Source of the DNA: Segatella copri
GTDB taxonomy: Bacteria; Bacteroidota; Bacteroidia; Bacteroidales; Bacteroidaceae
Length of the DNA stretch: 64,000 nucleotides
Assembly: GCF_019249795.2 (NCBI RefSeq)
Contig: NZ_CP156891.1
Location: 2,639,001 to 2,703,000, forward strand
Reading direction: 5' to 3'
Shown here: piece after piece, positions 43,337 through 53,696 of the stretch
How the letters are laid out: each line of letters begins with the position of its first letter
Position numbering within the stretch: the stretch's first letter is position 1
Position numbers and translations under genes: made by a program
Notes under the pieces: generated by a model
Database searches by the model: none
What the model saw: the letters and a program-made list of their open reading frames with translations, nothing else
Told to the model about the DNA's origin: nothing

Positions 43337-45835
43337 ATGAAGAAGTATCTCTTATTAGTATTTGTGCTGCTAGGCATCATCTCTACAGCTGATGCAGCCA
43401 AACAGTTTGTGAAGTTTGATGTAACTTTAGCAGATAAGGCCCTTCGCCTGACGGGTACGAAGGATTCCATCCGCTACTCTTCTTCCGATTGGAAGGGAGT
43501 GAAGATGGCTGTTGCAAACTTGCGCAATGATCTGCGTCAGGTAACGGGCAGCGAATGCGCTCCCATCTTGGTGGCCACTGTAGGCAAGAGCGAACTTGCC
43601 AAGAAATATCCCAAGCATTGCAAGCTGCTGAAGGGAAAGTGGGAACAGTATCTCATCTTTACCGATAAGGGGCAACTTGTCATTCTAGGCTCCGATAAGC
43701 GTGGCACCATCTATGGTATCTATGAGTTGTCTCGCCAGATAGGTGTGTCGCCTTGGTATTGGATGGCTGATGCGCCTATCCAGCATCATGACCAATTGTA
43801 TATCCTTCCTGGCACTTATACCGATGGAGAACCCAAGGTGAAATACCGTGGCATCTTTATCAATGACGAGTGGCCATCTTTTGGTGGATGGTGCGGCAAC
43901 CAGTTTGGGGGCATCAATTCCAAGGCTTATAGCCATATCTTCGAACTATTGCTCCGCTTGAAAGCCAACTATTTCTGGCCTGCCATGTGGGCTACTGCCT
44001 TTAATGAGGATGACCCCAAATCACCACAGTTGGCAGATGACATGGGCATCGTGATGGGTACCTCCCACCATGAGCCGATGATGCGAGCACATAAGGAGTA
44101 TGTGCGTCGCAAGGCTGAGGTGGGTCCATGGGATTATGCACAGAACCCTGAGCGCATCGAGAAGTTCTTCTCTGATGGCTTGAAGCGGAACAGCAAGTAT
44201 GAGAACATCATTACCATTGGTATGCGAGGTGATGGCGATGTGGCGATGGGCAACGGCAAGGACGAGGACAACATCAAGACATTAGGAAAAGTGATTGAAG
44301 CACAGCGTCGCATCATCAAGGATTGCTATGGCAAGCCGGCAAGCTCTGTGCCGCAGCTCTGGGCTATCTTTACCGAGGTGCAGCGATACTATGATGCAGG
44401 TTTCAACGTACCTGATGATGTAACCCTGCTCTTCTGCGACAACAACTGGGGCTATATCCGCCGTAAGGGTACCGCCGCAGAACGCAAGCGCAAGGGTGGA
44501 CTGGGCTTGTATTATCACATCGACATGAATGGTGGTCCATGGAACGACCGTTGGGTGAACACCACAACCATCCCGAAACTCCGTGAGCAGCTGCATGAGG
44601 CATACGCCAGCGGCATCGACCGCATCTGGATCATCAACGTGGGCGACTTGAAGCCGAAGGAGGTGTCTATCGACTTCATCATGGACTATGCATGGAACCC
44701 AGATGCGGTGAAACCAGGAGATGAACTGCCATGGTTGGAACGATTCTCTCAAAGCATCTTCGGAGAGAAATATGCCAAGGAAACAGCCGACTTGATAGCC
44801 AAATACAGCAAGTATAATCTTCTGCGCAAGCCTGAGGCTCAGGTGCCAGGCTTGTTTAATGAGCATGAGATGCTGGTGATGTCACAGCGTTGGCAGTCGT
44901 TGGTGGAAAGGGCAGAGCTGTTGCGCAAGCAGATGCCTAAGGAGAAGCAGGATGCTTTCTACCAGTTGGTTTATTATCCAGTGGTGGCAAGTGCTGGTGT
45001 GGCAGAAATATACAATCATGCCACCATGGGTGACAGCCTCGGTGTGGAGGTGTTGATGAAGAAAGACCAGCAGTTGAACGACTATTATAATAATGTGTTG
45101 GCAGGAGGCAAGTGGAAAGGCATGATGATGGATAATCACATCGGTTATACTAAATGGTCAATTCCAGACAAGAATCGCAACCCGATGACTTTGGGTATGA
45201 AGGTGGAGCATCCGTTAAATGTACCTGTTTCCACCACGGAGATTGGCATTCCTGCCTATCAGTACTGCCGAATCAAGGAAGGCAAGAATGCCAAGTGGAT
45301 ATTCTTGCCAGACTTGGGCAGAGGTAAGGGATGCATGGGCATCGACCATGTGATGGCAGCAAGTGAGCCGGATGGCAAGGGGGCATCGCTAGAATACGAT
45401 TTCGAACTTTCTTCTGATATGCAGCAGCTTTCCATCGCCCTCGGCATTCTGCCAACCCAGGATGTCTATCCAGCTCGTGGTCTTCGCATCGGAGTGCAGA
45501 TAGACGACCAGCCCTTGCAGATTGTGGATGCTCGCGCAGGATTTGTGGATACCTTTGCCGAGTACACTCCTCAGAACCTCGCTGTGTCCAAGGTGTTGAA
45601 ACCATTGCCTGAGCAGCCTAAACTGGTTTTGAATGGTTGGTGGAAAGGGAAGAAGCAGTTGCGAAGAGATGAAATCTTTGACAACCAGCGTTGGTTGGCA
45701 GCTACATCATCATCTGCAGTCAAGGCTGGTAAGCATACGCTTCGTATCGTGATGATAGACCCTGAGATTGTCTTGGAGCAGGTGGTTATCAATCCAGACA
45801 ACAACAGATACAGCTATTTCGGGCAAAACTTTTAG
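43337..45835 (+). CDS. GH115 xylan alpha-1,2-glucuronidase (second copy)
   Basis: An 832-residue exported enzyme (signal about 1-20, ending TADAA). GH115 marks: LGSDKRGTIYGIYELSRQIGVSPWYWMADAP, PKVKYRGIFINDEWPSFGGW, FELLLRLKANYFWPAMWAT, MGTSHHEPMMRAHKEYVRRK, GMRGDGDVAMG and LLFCDNNWGYIRR. The C-terminal sandwich domain ends in VLEQVVINPDNNRYSYFG. It is clearly distinct from the first GH115, so the two may differ in the glucuronate decoration or chain position they accept. Monocistronic, between site F and the terminator at 45846. Confidence 0.93.
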   Translation: MKKYLLLVFVLLGIISTADAAKQFVKFDVTLADKALRLTGTKDSIRYSSSDWKGVKMAVANLRNDLRQVTGSECAPILVATVGKSELAKKYPKHCKLLKGKWEQYLIFTDKGQLVILGSDKRGTIYGIYELSRQIGVSPWYWMADAPIQHHDQLYILPGTYTDGEPKVKYRGIFINDEWPSFGGWCGNQFGGINSKAYSHIFELLLRLKANYFWPAMWATAFNEDDPKSPQLADDMGIVMGTSHHEPMMRAHKEYVRRKAEVGPWDYAQNPERIEKFFSDGLKRNSKYENIITIGMRGDGDVAMGNGKDEDNIKTLGKVIEAQRRIIKDCYGKPASSVPQLWAIFTEVQRYYDAGFNVPDDVTLLFCDNNWGYIRRKGTAAERKRKGGLGLYYHIDMNGGPWNDRWVNTTTIPKLREQLHEAYASGIDRIWIINVGDLKPKEVSIDFIMDYAWNPDAVKPGDELPWLERFSQSIFGEKYAKETADLIAKYSKYNLLRKPEAQVPGLFNEHEMLVMSQRWQSLVERAELLRKQMPKEKQDAFYQLVYYPVVASAGVAEIYNHATMGDSLGVEVLMKKDQQLNDYYNNVLAGGKWKGMMMDNHIGYTKWSIPDKNRNPMTLGMKVEHPLNVPVSTTEIGIPAYQYCRIKEGKNAKWIFLPDLGRGKGCMGIDHVMAASEPDGKGASLEYDFELSSDMQQLSIALGILPTQDVYPARGLRIGVQIDDQPLQIVDARAGFVDTFAEYTPQNLAVSKVLKPLPEQPKLVLNGWWKGKKQLRRDEIFDNQRWLAATSSSAVKAGKHTLRIVMIDPEIVLEQVVINPDNNRYSYFGQNF

Positions 45836-45845
45836 GTAAAGATGT

Positions 45846-45883
45846 AAAAACGGTGTGTTTCTTTTGAAATGCACCGTTTTTTT
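45846..45883 (+). terminator. Terminator of the second GH115 gene
   Basis: 10-bp stem (45846-45855 with 45872-45881) and a run of seven Ts. Confidence 0.8.
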
Positions 45884-45893
45884 CTTACACCAT

Positions 45894-45958
45894 GGTTGTT
45901 TTGCTAAAGTATTTGTAACATACAGCAAAGTAAAATGTCTGTTTTATTGCTACCTTTG
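45894..45958 (+). promoter_or_regulatory. Operator and promoter of the GH43-GH43/GH95 operon (site D)
   Basis: TTTGTAACAT at 45912-45921 starts 39 bp before the -7 box TACCTTTG (45951-45958). The upstream half-site position (45894) reads GGTTGT. An open ATG at 45935 lies inside this promoter and is not a real start. Confidence 0.7.
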
Positions 45959-45994
45959 CGCTCAAAAATAGTAACTAATAATTTTGGACAAACA

Positions 45995-48937
45995 ATGAAC
46001 AATAAGTTTTTGATTGCTTCGGCTTTGTGCATGAGTATGAGCGCAACGATGAATGCGCAGAATCCTATCGTGCAAACACAGTTGACTTCAGACCCAGCTC
46101 CTCTTCCTGTCGGTGACCGGCTTTATGTCTATGCCGGTCATGATGAAGATAAGGCTGACTTCTTCTGGATGAACGAATGGCGTGTGTATTCCACTACTGA
46201 TATGGTAAACTGGACCGACCATGGTTCTCCGCTCGACCTCAGTTCTTTTTCCTGGGCAGACGACCGTGCCTGGGCAGCACAGACCATCGAACGTAATGGT
46301 AAGTATTACTGGTACATCTGTGCGCACTCTAAACTGACGGGCGGAATGGCTATTGGTGTAGCTGTGGCAGATTCTCCTACAGGTCCGTTCAAGGATGCGC
46401 TGGGAAAGCCGCTTTTTGATAATGGAAGTTGGGATAATATCGATCCAACGGTTTGGATGGATGAGGATGGTCAGGCTTACCTCTATTGGGGTAATCCACA
46501 TCTTTACTATGCCAAACTGAATGAAGATATGATCAGCTTCAAGGGTGGTATAGATGCTAAGGCAGCTGTTGATGAAAAGCGTGAAGTGGGCAGAATCGTG
46601 ATGACTGAGGAGGGATTTGGTTCGCCTGACGTGGAGAAGCGCGATTCAACCCGAAAATATAAAGATTGCTATACAGAGGGTCCTTGGTTCATGAAGCGTG
46701 GCAAGAACTATTATATGATTTATGCAGCAGGTGGAGTGCCTGAGCACATTGCTTACTCCATGAGCAAGAAGCCTTTCGGTCCTTGGAAATACAAGGGAGA
46801 AATCATGCCTTTGGAAGATACTGGTTCCTTTACCAATCATTGCGGTGTTACCGACTTCAAGGGCAAGTCTTATTTCTTCTATCATACGGGTAAACTGGGT
46901 GGCGGATTCGGACGCAGCGTAGCCGTGGAAGAATTCAAATACAATGCCGACGGCACCTTCCCAATCATCCATCATACCCAGGAAGGAGTGGCTCCTATCG
47001 CAACCCTCAATCCTTACAAGCGTCAGGAAGCTGAAACCATCGCTTTCTCTAAGGGTGTGAAGTCGGAGCAGACCGATGATACGGGTGTTTATATCTCAGA
47101 AATCCACAATGATGATTATATCAAGGTACGCGAGGTAGATTTCGGAAATGCGAGTCCGGATGCATTTGCCATCTCTGCTGCGTGCTCATCGCTCGGCGGT
47201 TCACTGGAGGTTCATCTTGATAAAAAGGATGGTGAACTGGTGGCAAAGATAGATGTCAGCAAAACTGGTGGCTGGGAAAAGTGGAAGACTTTCTCGGCAC
47301 AAATGATGAAGAAAGTGACAGGAAAGCATGATATATACTTCGTTTTCAAGGGATTGAAGGGAAGCAAACTCTTTAATTTCGACTGGTGGAAGTTTGAAAA
47401 GAATTTCGCCAATCCTGTGGTTTGGGCTGATGTGCCTGATGTGGATGTAATCCGTGTGGGCGACAGCTTCTATATGGTAAGCACCACCATGCATCTGATG
47501 CCGGGTGCGCCTATCATGAAATCGAAGGATCTGGTAAACTGGGAAACAGTGAACTATATTTTCCCTAAACTCACCGATTCGCCTAAGTATGACATGAAGG
47601 AGGGTACGGTGTATGGTCGTGGTCAGTGGGCTACATCTTTGCAGCATCATCGTGGCAAGTTCTATGCGCTCTTTGCTCCTAACGACAGTCCTGGTGGAGA
47701 GACTTATATCTGCACCGCCGATGATATCGAGGGTAAATGGACCATCCACAGCCGTTTGCAGCATTTCCATGATGCCGCTCTATTCTTTGATGATGACGAC
47801 AAGGCATACGTGGTTTATGGCACGGGAGAGATGGTGCAGCTGAATGCAGACTTAACCGATGTGGTGCCAGGCAGTCACCGCAAACTCTTTGAACGTGATG
47901 CTGATGAAACAGGCTTGCTCGAAGGTTCCCGTATGATTAAGCATAATGGCAAGTATTATCTCCTGATGATTTCATGGACCAAGGGGCATCCGCGCCGTGA
48001 AGTGTGCTATCGTGCAGATAAGATAACGGGTCCTTACGAAAAGAAGGTGATTTTGGAGACAGAGTTTGCTGGATTCAACGGTGTGGGACAAGGTACGATT
48101 GTAGATGATAAGGATGGCAACTGGTATGGTATTGTATTCCAAGATCGTGGTGGTGTAGGAAGAGTTCTCACTTTGGAGCCATGTACCTGGAAGGATGGAT
48201 GGCCTATGCTGACCGATGAGAAGGGCAATATTCCTGCCCAGATGCAGAAGCCTGTACTGGGTTATGACGGCAAGGGACTCGTGTATAGCGACGACTTCTC
48301 TAAAGACAAGCTGGAATTGCAGTGGCAGTGGAACCACAATCCGGTGGATGATGCCTGGTCGCTCACAGAGCGCAAGGGCTGGCTCCGCCTGAAGACATCC
48401 CGTATCGTTCCTAATATCTTCCTGGCTCCAAATACCATCAGTACCCGTACCGAAGGACCAACCTGCGAGGGAATCATCAAGATGGATGTGAGCAAGATGA
48501 AGGATGGCGATGTGGCTGGTCTGTCTGCCTTCCAGGGTGATGCAGCCCTGCTTTCTATCGTGAAGGAAGGCAAGAAGCTCTTTGTAGTAGGTACCAAGGA
48601 GAGTGTGGCTCTGACGGATAAGGAGAAGGCGGTGACCGGTGTAAAACGTGAGGAGGTATATCGCCAGCCTTTGAATCTGAAGCAGGATAAGGCAACGAAA
48701 TCAAGCATCATCTATCTGAAGATGAGTTGCGATTTCCGTCTTCATCAGGATCTCGCCACCTTATTATATAGTATAGATGGAAAGACCTGGATTCCTGCCA
48801 TCAAGGATTTTAAGATGCAGTATGATTATCGACGTCTCTTTATGGGAACCCGTATCGCCATCTACAATTATGCCACAAAGGCTGCTGGCGGTTATGTGGA
48901 TGTGGATAGTTTTGAGTATCATAAAGTAGAAAAGTAA
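45995..48937 (+). CDS. Bifunctional secreted GH43-CBM6-GH43 enzyme
   Basis: A 980-residue exported enzyme with two GH43 propellers. The start at 45995 ([22 protein letters not shown], a proper signal peptide) is chosen over the in-frame ATG at 45935, which lies upstream of the -7 box. The first GH43 (about 20-320: [55 protein letters not shown]) and a CBM6-like domain (about 330-465) are paralogous to the whole 38698-40044 protein. The second GH43 (about 467-770: [57 protein letters not shown]) is followed by a beta-xylosidase C-terminal sandwich. Likely an arabinofuranosidase plus a xylosidase or second arabinofuranosidase. The stop overlaps the GH95 start (TAATG). Confidence 0.88.
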   Translation: MNNKFLIASALCMSMSATMNAQNPIVQTQLTSDPAPLPVGDRLYVYAGHDEDKADFFWMNEWRVYSTTDMVNWTDHGSPLDLSSFSWADDRAWAAQTIERNGKYYWYICAHSKLTGGMAIGVAVADSPTGPFKDALGKPLFDNGSWDNIDPTVWMDEDGQAYLYWGNPHLYYAKLNEDMISFKGGIDAKAAVDEKREVGRIVMTEEGFGSPDVEKRDSTRKYKDCYTEGPWFMKRGKNYYMIYAAGGVPEHIAYSMSKKPFGPWKYKGEIMPLEDTGSFTNHCGVTDFKGKSYFFYHTGKLGGGFGRSVAVEEFKYNADGTFPIIHHTQEGVAPIATLNPYKRQEAETIAFSKGVKSEQTDDTGVYISEIHNDDYIKVREVDFGNASPDAFAISAACSSLGGSLEVHLDKKDGELVAKIDVSKTGGWEKWKTFSAQMMKKVTGKHDIYFVFKGLKGSKLFNFDWWKFEKNFANPVVWADVPDVDVIRVGDSFYMVSTTMHLMPGAPIMKSKDLVNWETVNYIFPKLTDSPKYDMKEGTVYGRGQWATSLQHHRGKFYALFAPNDSPGGETYICTADDIEGKWTIHSRLQHFHDAALFFDDDDKAYVVYGTGEMVQLNADLTDVVPGSHRKLFERDADETGLLEGSRMIKHNGKYYLLMISWTKGHPRREVCYRADKITGPYEKKVILETEFAGFNGVGQGTIVDDKDGNWYGIVFQDRGGVGRVLTLEPCTWKDGWPMLTDEKGNIPAQMQKPVLGYDGKGLVYSDDFSKDKLELQWQWNHNPVDDAWSLTERKGWLRLKTSRIVPNIFLAPNTISTRTEGPTCEGIIKMDVSKMKDGDVAGLSAFQGDAALLSIVKEGKKLFVVGTKESVALTDKEKAVTGVKREEVYRQPLNLKQDKATKSSIIYLKMSCDFRLHQDLATLLYSIDGKTWIPAIKDFKMQYDYRRLFMGTRIAIYNYATKAAGGYVDVDSFEYHKVEK

Positions 48938-51357
48938 TGAGAAATAGGATAATAGTGGGAACTGTGGCTTTGGCGTTCTTTCTTCCGTTGTCGATGGCTG
49001 CGAAGAGGGAGGCATCTGATAATAGTACCCGACTTTGGTATAACGCCCCTGCCCAGCAGTGGCTGGAGGCTCTGCCTATCGGAAACTCACATCTGGGAGG
49101 TATGGTGTATGGCGGAACCACGGACGAGAATATCCAGTTGAATGAGGAGACTTTCTGGAGTGGCGGTCCCCATAACAACAACAGTAAGAAATCCCTGGAG
49201 AATCTGCCAAAGGTGAGGGAACTCATCTTCAATGGCAGGGAAGAGGAGGCGGCTGCTCTCATCAACCAGACCTTCATACCTGGTCCTCATGGTATGCGCT
49301 TCCTGCCCATGGCAAATCTGCACATCAGCATGAAGAATCAGGGAAAGGCTGGGCAGTTTGTGCGCGACCTGGACTTGAAGAGGGCGATTGCCACGACTTC
49401 TTTCGTGATGGATGGCGTAAGATATACTCGTACTACCTTTGCTTCGCTGGCTGATGGCGTCATTGTTTGCCACATCAAGGCGAGTAGAAAGGGTGCCCTG
49501 AATATCGATGTTACCCTGGATTCGCCTTTTGAACATCAGACTCAGAAAACGCCTTCAGGGGTTATGCTGAAGGTGAAGGCCCAAGACCAGGAAGGCATCA
49601 AGGCGGCTCTCACTGCCGAATGTGTGGCAGATGTAAGGACGGATGGCACCGAGGCAACCATCATCGTGAGTGCTGCCACTAATTTTGTGAACTATCACGA
49701 TGTGTCGGGCAATGCAGCCCAGCGCAATGCTGACTATATAAATAAGGTGAAACTAATGAGCTATGCACAGTTGGAGAAACGTCATGTGGAGGCTTACCAG
49801 AAGCAGTTCGCTACTTCTTCTCTGATTTTGCCAACCGATATCAATGCTTCGTTGCCTACCAACCAGCGCCTGGAGAAATTTGCGGGCAGCAAGGATATGG
49901 CGATGGTGGCGCTGATGTATAACTATGGTCGCTATCTGCTCATCTCCTCTTCCCAGCCTGGTGGACAGGCGGCAAACCTGCAGGGCGTTTGGAACGACAG
50001 CAAAAATGCACCTTGGGACAGTAAATATACCATCAACATCAATACGGAGATGAACTACTGGCCTGCCGAGGTAACGAATCTCGGTAACACCACGGAACCT
50101 CTGTATTCGCTGATTAAGGATTTGAGCGTAACGGGAGCACAGACGGCTAGGGAAATGTATGGTTGTCGTGGTTGGATGGCACACCATAACACCGATATCT
50201 GGCGCATAGCAGGTCCGGTGGATGGTGCGCAGTGGGGCATGTTTCCGAATGGCGGAGCCTGGCTCACTACCCATCTCTGGCAGCATTATCTCTATACGGG
50301 CGACAAGGCTTTCCTCAAGCAGTGGTATCCGGTGATAAAGGGTGCTGCTGAGTTCTATCTCGACTATATGCAGAAGTTGCCAGGCACAGAATGGAAAGTA
50401 ACCGTGCCGTCGGTGAGTCCGGAACAGGGACCTAAAGGAAAGAAAACTGCCGTAACGGCTGGTTGCACGATGGATAACCAGATAGCCTTCGATGCCTTGA
50501 CCAGTGCCGTGAAGGCTTCTGAAATATTGGGTGTTGATGAGGCTGAGCGCAAGGAGATGCAGCAGCTGGTTTCGCAGATTCCGCCGATGCAGATAGGAAA
50601 GTACGGACAGTTGCAGGAGTGGCTTGTGGATGCGGATGATCCGAAGAATGAACATCGCCATATCTCGCATCTCTATGGATTGTATCCATCCAATCAGATT
50701 TCTCCTTTCTCTCATCCGGAACTGTTCCATGCTGCTGCCACCACTCTGAAGCATCGTGGCGACCAGGCTACGGGCTGGAGTCTGGGTTGGAAAACGAACT
50801 TCTGGGCACGTATGCTCGATGGCAATCATGCTTTCAGAATCATCAGCAATATGCTTCGTCTGTTGCCATCTGATGCGCAGGCAAAGGAATATCCTGATGG
50901 CAGAACCTATCCGAATCTCTTCGATGCCCATCCGCCATTCCAGATTGACGGCAACTTCGGAGTAACAGCCGGTATCGCCGAAATGCTCCTGCAGAGTCAT
51001 GATGGAGCCGTGCATCTCTTGCCAGCCTTGCCTGATGCCTGGAAAGAAGGAAGCGTAAAGGGACTTCGCGCCCGTGGCGGCTTTGTGGTGGATATGGACT
51101 GGAAGAATGGCAGACTGATGAAGGCGAAGATTCGTTCCACCATCGGAGGCATCCTGCGTCTCCGTTCATACGTACCGCTGAAGGCGAAAAAGCTGAAGAA
51201 GGCAGAAGGAACATGTCCCAATATCCTTTTTGCATCTGCAGAAGTGAAATCTGTAGTGGAACAGCATCGGATAGCAGAAGGAGTGAAGGTTCCTATTCCT
51301 GACGTATATGAATATGACTTGGAAACAGAACCAGGAAAGACTTATCTGATTAAATAA
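48937..51357 (+). CDS. GH95 alpha-L-galactosidase/alpha-L-fucosidase
   Basis: An 806-residue exported enzyme (signal about 1-21, ending SMAAK). GH95 features: the N-terminal domain with [23 protein letters not shown] and [17 protein letters not shown], then the (alpha/alpha)6 barrel with [54 protein letters not shown] and [19 protein letters not shown]. In corn-type arabinoxylan loci GH95 removes terminal alpha-L-galactose; fucosidase is the classical activity and cannot be excluded. Its ATG overlaps the stop of the GH43 fusion by one base, so the two are coupled in one operon from site D. Confidence 0.9.
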   Translation: MRNRIIVGTVALAFFLPLSMAAKREASDNSTRLWYNAPAQQWLEALPIGNSHLGGMVYGGTTDENIQLNEETFWSGGPHNNNSKKSLENLPKVRELIFNGREEEAAALINQTFIPGPHGMRFLPMANLHISMKNQGKAGQFVRDLDLKRAIATTSFVMDGVRYTRTTFASLADGVIVCHIKASRKGALNIDVTLDSPFEHQTQKTPSGVMLKVKAQDQEGIKAALTAECVADVRTDGTEATIIVSAATNFVNYHDVSGNAAQRNADYINKVKLMSYAQLEKRHVEAYQKQFATSSLILPTDINASLPTNQRLEKFAGSKDMAMVALMYNYGRYLLISSSQPGGQAANLQGVWNDSKNAPWDSKYTININTEMNYWPAEVTNLGNTTEPLYSLIKDLSVTGAQTAREMYGCRGWMAHHNTDIWRIAGPVDGAQWGMFPNGGAWLTTHLWQHYLYTGDKAFLKQWYPVIKGAAEFYLDYMQKLPGTEWKVTVPSVSPEQGPKGKKTAVTAGCTMDNQIAFDALTSAVKASEILGVDEAERKEMQQLVSQIPPMQIGKYGQLQEWLVDADDPKNEHRHISHLYGLYPSNQISPFSHPELFHAAATTLKHRGDQATGWSLGWKTNFWARMLDGNHAFRIISNMLRLLPSDAQAKEYPDGRTYPNLFDAHPPFQIDGNFGVTAGIAEMLLQSHDGAVHLLPALPDAWKEGSVKGLRARGGFVVDMDWKNGRLMKAKIRSTIGGILRLRSYVPLKAKKLKKAEGTCPNILFASAEVKSVVEQHRIAEGVKVPIPDVYEYDLETEPGKTYLIK

Positions 51358-51424
51358 TGTCCTAAAATTACATTTGTTGCCATAAAAGTATCATTTTGTC
51401 CACCTCTGGTTGGATAATTATTCG

Positions 51425-51432
51425 TACTTTTG
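51425..51432 (+). promoter_or_regulatory. -7 box of the last GH43 gene
   Basis: TACTTTTG, 38 bases before the ATG. A degraded operator-like string AAAGTATCAT lies at 51385, 40 bp upstream (one base off the fixed spacing), so regulation by the same factor is doubtful. Confidence 0.5.
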
Positions 51433-51469
51433 TGGCAATATTTTTTATAATAATCTTTTAGACCTATAA

Positions 51470-53614
51470 ATGAGAATGAAGAAATTATTATTTGCAACCT
51501 GTTGCATCGCTTTTTTGAGCGCTTCTTTGGGAGCTGCGGCGCAGAAAAAATCTGTAGCCAAGAATGTTCTGACACAGACTTTGAATGGGAAATCTTGGTC
51601 GGCAGATAATGGTAATGGTACCTTTACAAACCCTTTGTTTTATGATGAGTTTTCTGACCCTGATATTATCAGAGTAGGGGAGGATTACTATCTGGCGGGT
51701 ACCACGATGCACAGTGTGCCGGGACTGGTGGTTCTCCATTCCAAGGATCTCGTAAATTGGGAGTTCTCTTCCTATTGCTTCGACCGCTTTGATGATTCTG
51801 ATGATTTTAATCTCCGCAATGGCAAGGAAGCTTACGGACAGGGTATCTGGGCACCTGCCATCCGCTATCACAACGGAAAGTTCTATATCTTCTCTAATAT
51901 CAACGGACATGGATTGCAGGTGTATATCTCGGACAGTGCCAAGGGTCCTTGGACGCATCATAAAGTTAATGGCGATATCTACGACCTCTCTGTGCTCTTT
52001 GATGAGGATGGCAAGATTTATGCCGTGCACAAGTATGGCAACGTGACCGTTACGGAGTTAAAGCCTGATTTGAGTGGCCCGGTAGAGGGCAGCAGCAAGG
52101 TGGTGATTCCGGAAGGCAATGCGATGGGTGAGGGACATCATGTTTATAAAATCAATGATATGTACTATATCCTCTCTGCAGATTATTCACCGATGGGCCG
52201 TATGCAGTGTGCCCGAAGTAAGAGTATCTGGGGACCTTATGAAACCTGCGTAATTAGCGAGCGTGAATCGTATGGTTATGCTGCTGGATGGAGCGTAGGT
52301 AACATGGGAATCGGTCGGCCTTTGCCGGAAGATGGTTTCAGTTTCCAAAACAACAAGCCTAATGGTCTGAACCTGGGATGTGCTACCATTCATCAGGGTG
52401 GCATCGTGCAGGCTCCTGACGGAAAATGGTGGGGCGTTTCGATGCAGGACTTCAATGCCGTGGGAAGAACGGTGTGCCTGTCCCCTATCACTTGGGTTGA
52501 CGGCTGGCCTTACTTCGGATTGGAGAAGAACCTGGGGCGCTCTCCTCGTACCTGGTTCAAACCGAATGATATGGTAAAGACACCACAGGCTCCATACGAC
52601 AGATGTGATGATTTCTCGGGTAAAACTTTTAAACCGGTTTGGCAATGGAATCATAATCCGAATGACAAGATGTGGTCGCTGAATAAGGAGCGAAAAGGTT
52701 GGCTCCGTTTGCATTCCATGCCTGCCAAGCAACTGCTTTGGGCAAAGAATACATTGACGCAGCGTGCCATCGGACCTGTTTCTTATACATCTGTAAAGTT
52801 GGATGCATCCCGCTTGAAGGTAGGTGATGAGGCTGGTTTGGGTGCCATCAATGCGCCATACGCTTCATTGGGCGTTGTCAAGACGGATAAGGGGTTGAAC
52901 TTGAGATGTTATGATCAGAATACCAACAAGGAAGTTTGGAAGCCGTTGGCTAAAAGTAAGGTAGTATGGTTGCGACTTTGGGGTGATTACGATAAGAGCC
53001 AGTTGCAATATTCCTATTCTCTGGATGGTAAGAACTGGGAGAATATCGGTGAGCAGATGCTTTCACCTTATCAGTTGAAGACCTTCCAGGGTGTACGTGT
53101 GGCACTTTATGCTTTCAACAAGAAGGAATTGAATGGCGGTGTGGCTGATTTTGATGATTTCAAGGTGGAGGAGCCGTTGGCAGACAGAACTGCCAATCTG
53201 CCTATAGGCAAGACCATAAGATTCTCTAATCTCGCTGATGGAAGTTTAATGGATGCTACCGGACATGGGTTGATGCATAGTTCTAGTAACCGAAAGGACA
53301 TGAGAACTCAGGTGAAGTTTGTTGTGGAGGATAGAGGTAAGGGAAAGATTGCTTTGAAGACGGCTGACGGACGATATGTTTATATTGCTGGTGCTGGTTT
53401 ATCTGGTGATGTTCGTCTGACTTCCGACTCTTCCAAGGCAGAGGAGTTTGTATGGCAGGATATGCTTTATAACCGCTGCATGCTGCTTTCTCTGAAGACT
53501 CAGCGTTATGTGGGTAAGAATCCTATAGATGGAAGTCCTTATTCTGCAGATTACCAAGGTGCTGATGCCGGCATGAAGAACGGCTGTGTTTTTACATGGG
53601 AAGTTGTTGAGTAA
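51470..53614 (+). CDS. Secreted GH43 enzyme with xylosidase-type sandwich and beta-trefoil-like end
   Basis: A 714-residue exported enzyme (signal about 1-25, ending GAAAQ; ATG at 51476 is equally possible). The GH43 domain (about 40-335: FSDPDIIRVGEDYYLAGTTMH, YDLSVLFDEDGKIYAVH, GEGHHVYKINDMYYILSAD) is followed by the beta-xylosidase C-terminal sandwich (about 365-565: CDDFSGKTFKPVWQWNHNPND). A further domain of about 135 residues (KIALKTADGRYVYIAG, KTQRYVGKNPIDG) has a fascin/trefoil-like repeat look and may bind sugar. The first two domains are paralogous to the second half of the 45995-48937 enzyme. Likely a beta-xylosidase or arabinofuranosidase for short oligosaccharides. Confidence 0.86.
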   Translation: MRMKKLLFATCCIAFLSASLGAAAQKKSVAKNVLTQTLNGKSWSADNGNGTFTNPLFYDEFSDPDIIRVGEDYYLAGTTMHSVPGLVVLHSKDLVNWEFSSYCFDRFDDSDDFNLRNGKEAYGQGIWAPAIRYHNGKFYIFSNINGHGLQVYISDSAKGPWTHHKVNGDIYDLSVLFDEDGKIYAVHKYGNVTVTELKPDLSGPVEGSSKVVIPEGNAMGEGHHVYKINDMYYILSADYSPMGRMQCARSKSIWGPYETCVISERESYGYAAGWSVGNMGIGRPLPEDGFSFQNNKPNGLNLGCATIHQGGIVQAPDGKWWGVSMQDFNAVGRTVCLSPITWVDGWPYFGLEKNLGRSPRTWFKPNDMVKTPQAPYDRCDDFSGKTFKPVWQWNHNPNDKMWSLNKERKGWLRLHSMPAKQLLWAKNTLTQRAIGPVSYTSVKLDASRLKVGDEAGLGAINAPYASLGVVKTDKGLNLRCYDQNTNKEVWKPLAKSKVVWLRLWGDYDKSQLQYSYSLDGKNWENIGEQMLSPYQLKTFQGVRVALYAFNKKELNGGVADFDDFKVEEPLADRTANLPIGKTIRFSNLADGSLMDATGHGLMHSSSNRKDMRTQVKFVVEDRGKGKIALKTADGRYVYIAGAGLSGDVRLTSDSSKAEEFVWQDMLYNRCMLLSLKTQRYVGKNPIDGSPYSADYQGADAGMKNGCVFTWEVVE

Positions 53615-53638
53615 AGATATCTATTCTTTATAAATTAG

Positions 53639-53678
53639 AAGAGGCAGACTCTCGCTGTGGGGAGTCTGCCTCTTTTTC
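53639..53678. terminator. Bidirectional terminator between GH43 and the PorT-like gene
   Basis: 13-bp stem (53639-53651 with 53662-53674) followed by Ts and preceded by As; it serves the two convergent genes and marks the right end of the xylan locus. Confidence 0.85.
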
Positions 53679-53696
53679 TTATGTGATATTGTTCGA

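Noticed and set aside
45935..45994. Upstream start for the GH43-GH43 gene at 45935
   Set aside because: This stretch contains the -7 box at 45951-45958; the start at 45995 gives a normal signal peptide.
51385..51394. Tenth operator site before the last GH43
   Set aside because: AAAGTATCAT lacks the GAA core and is 40, not 39, bp from the -7 box.
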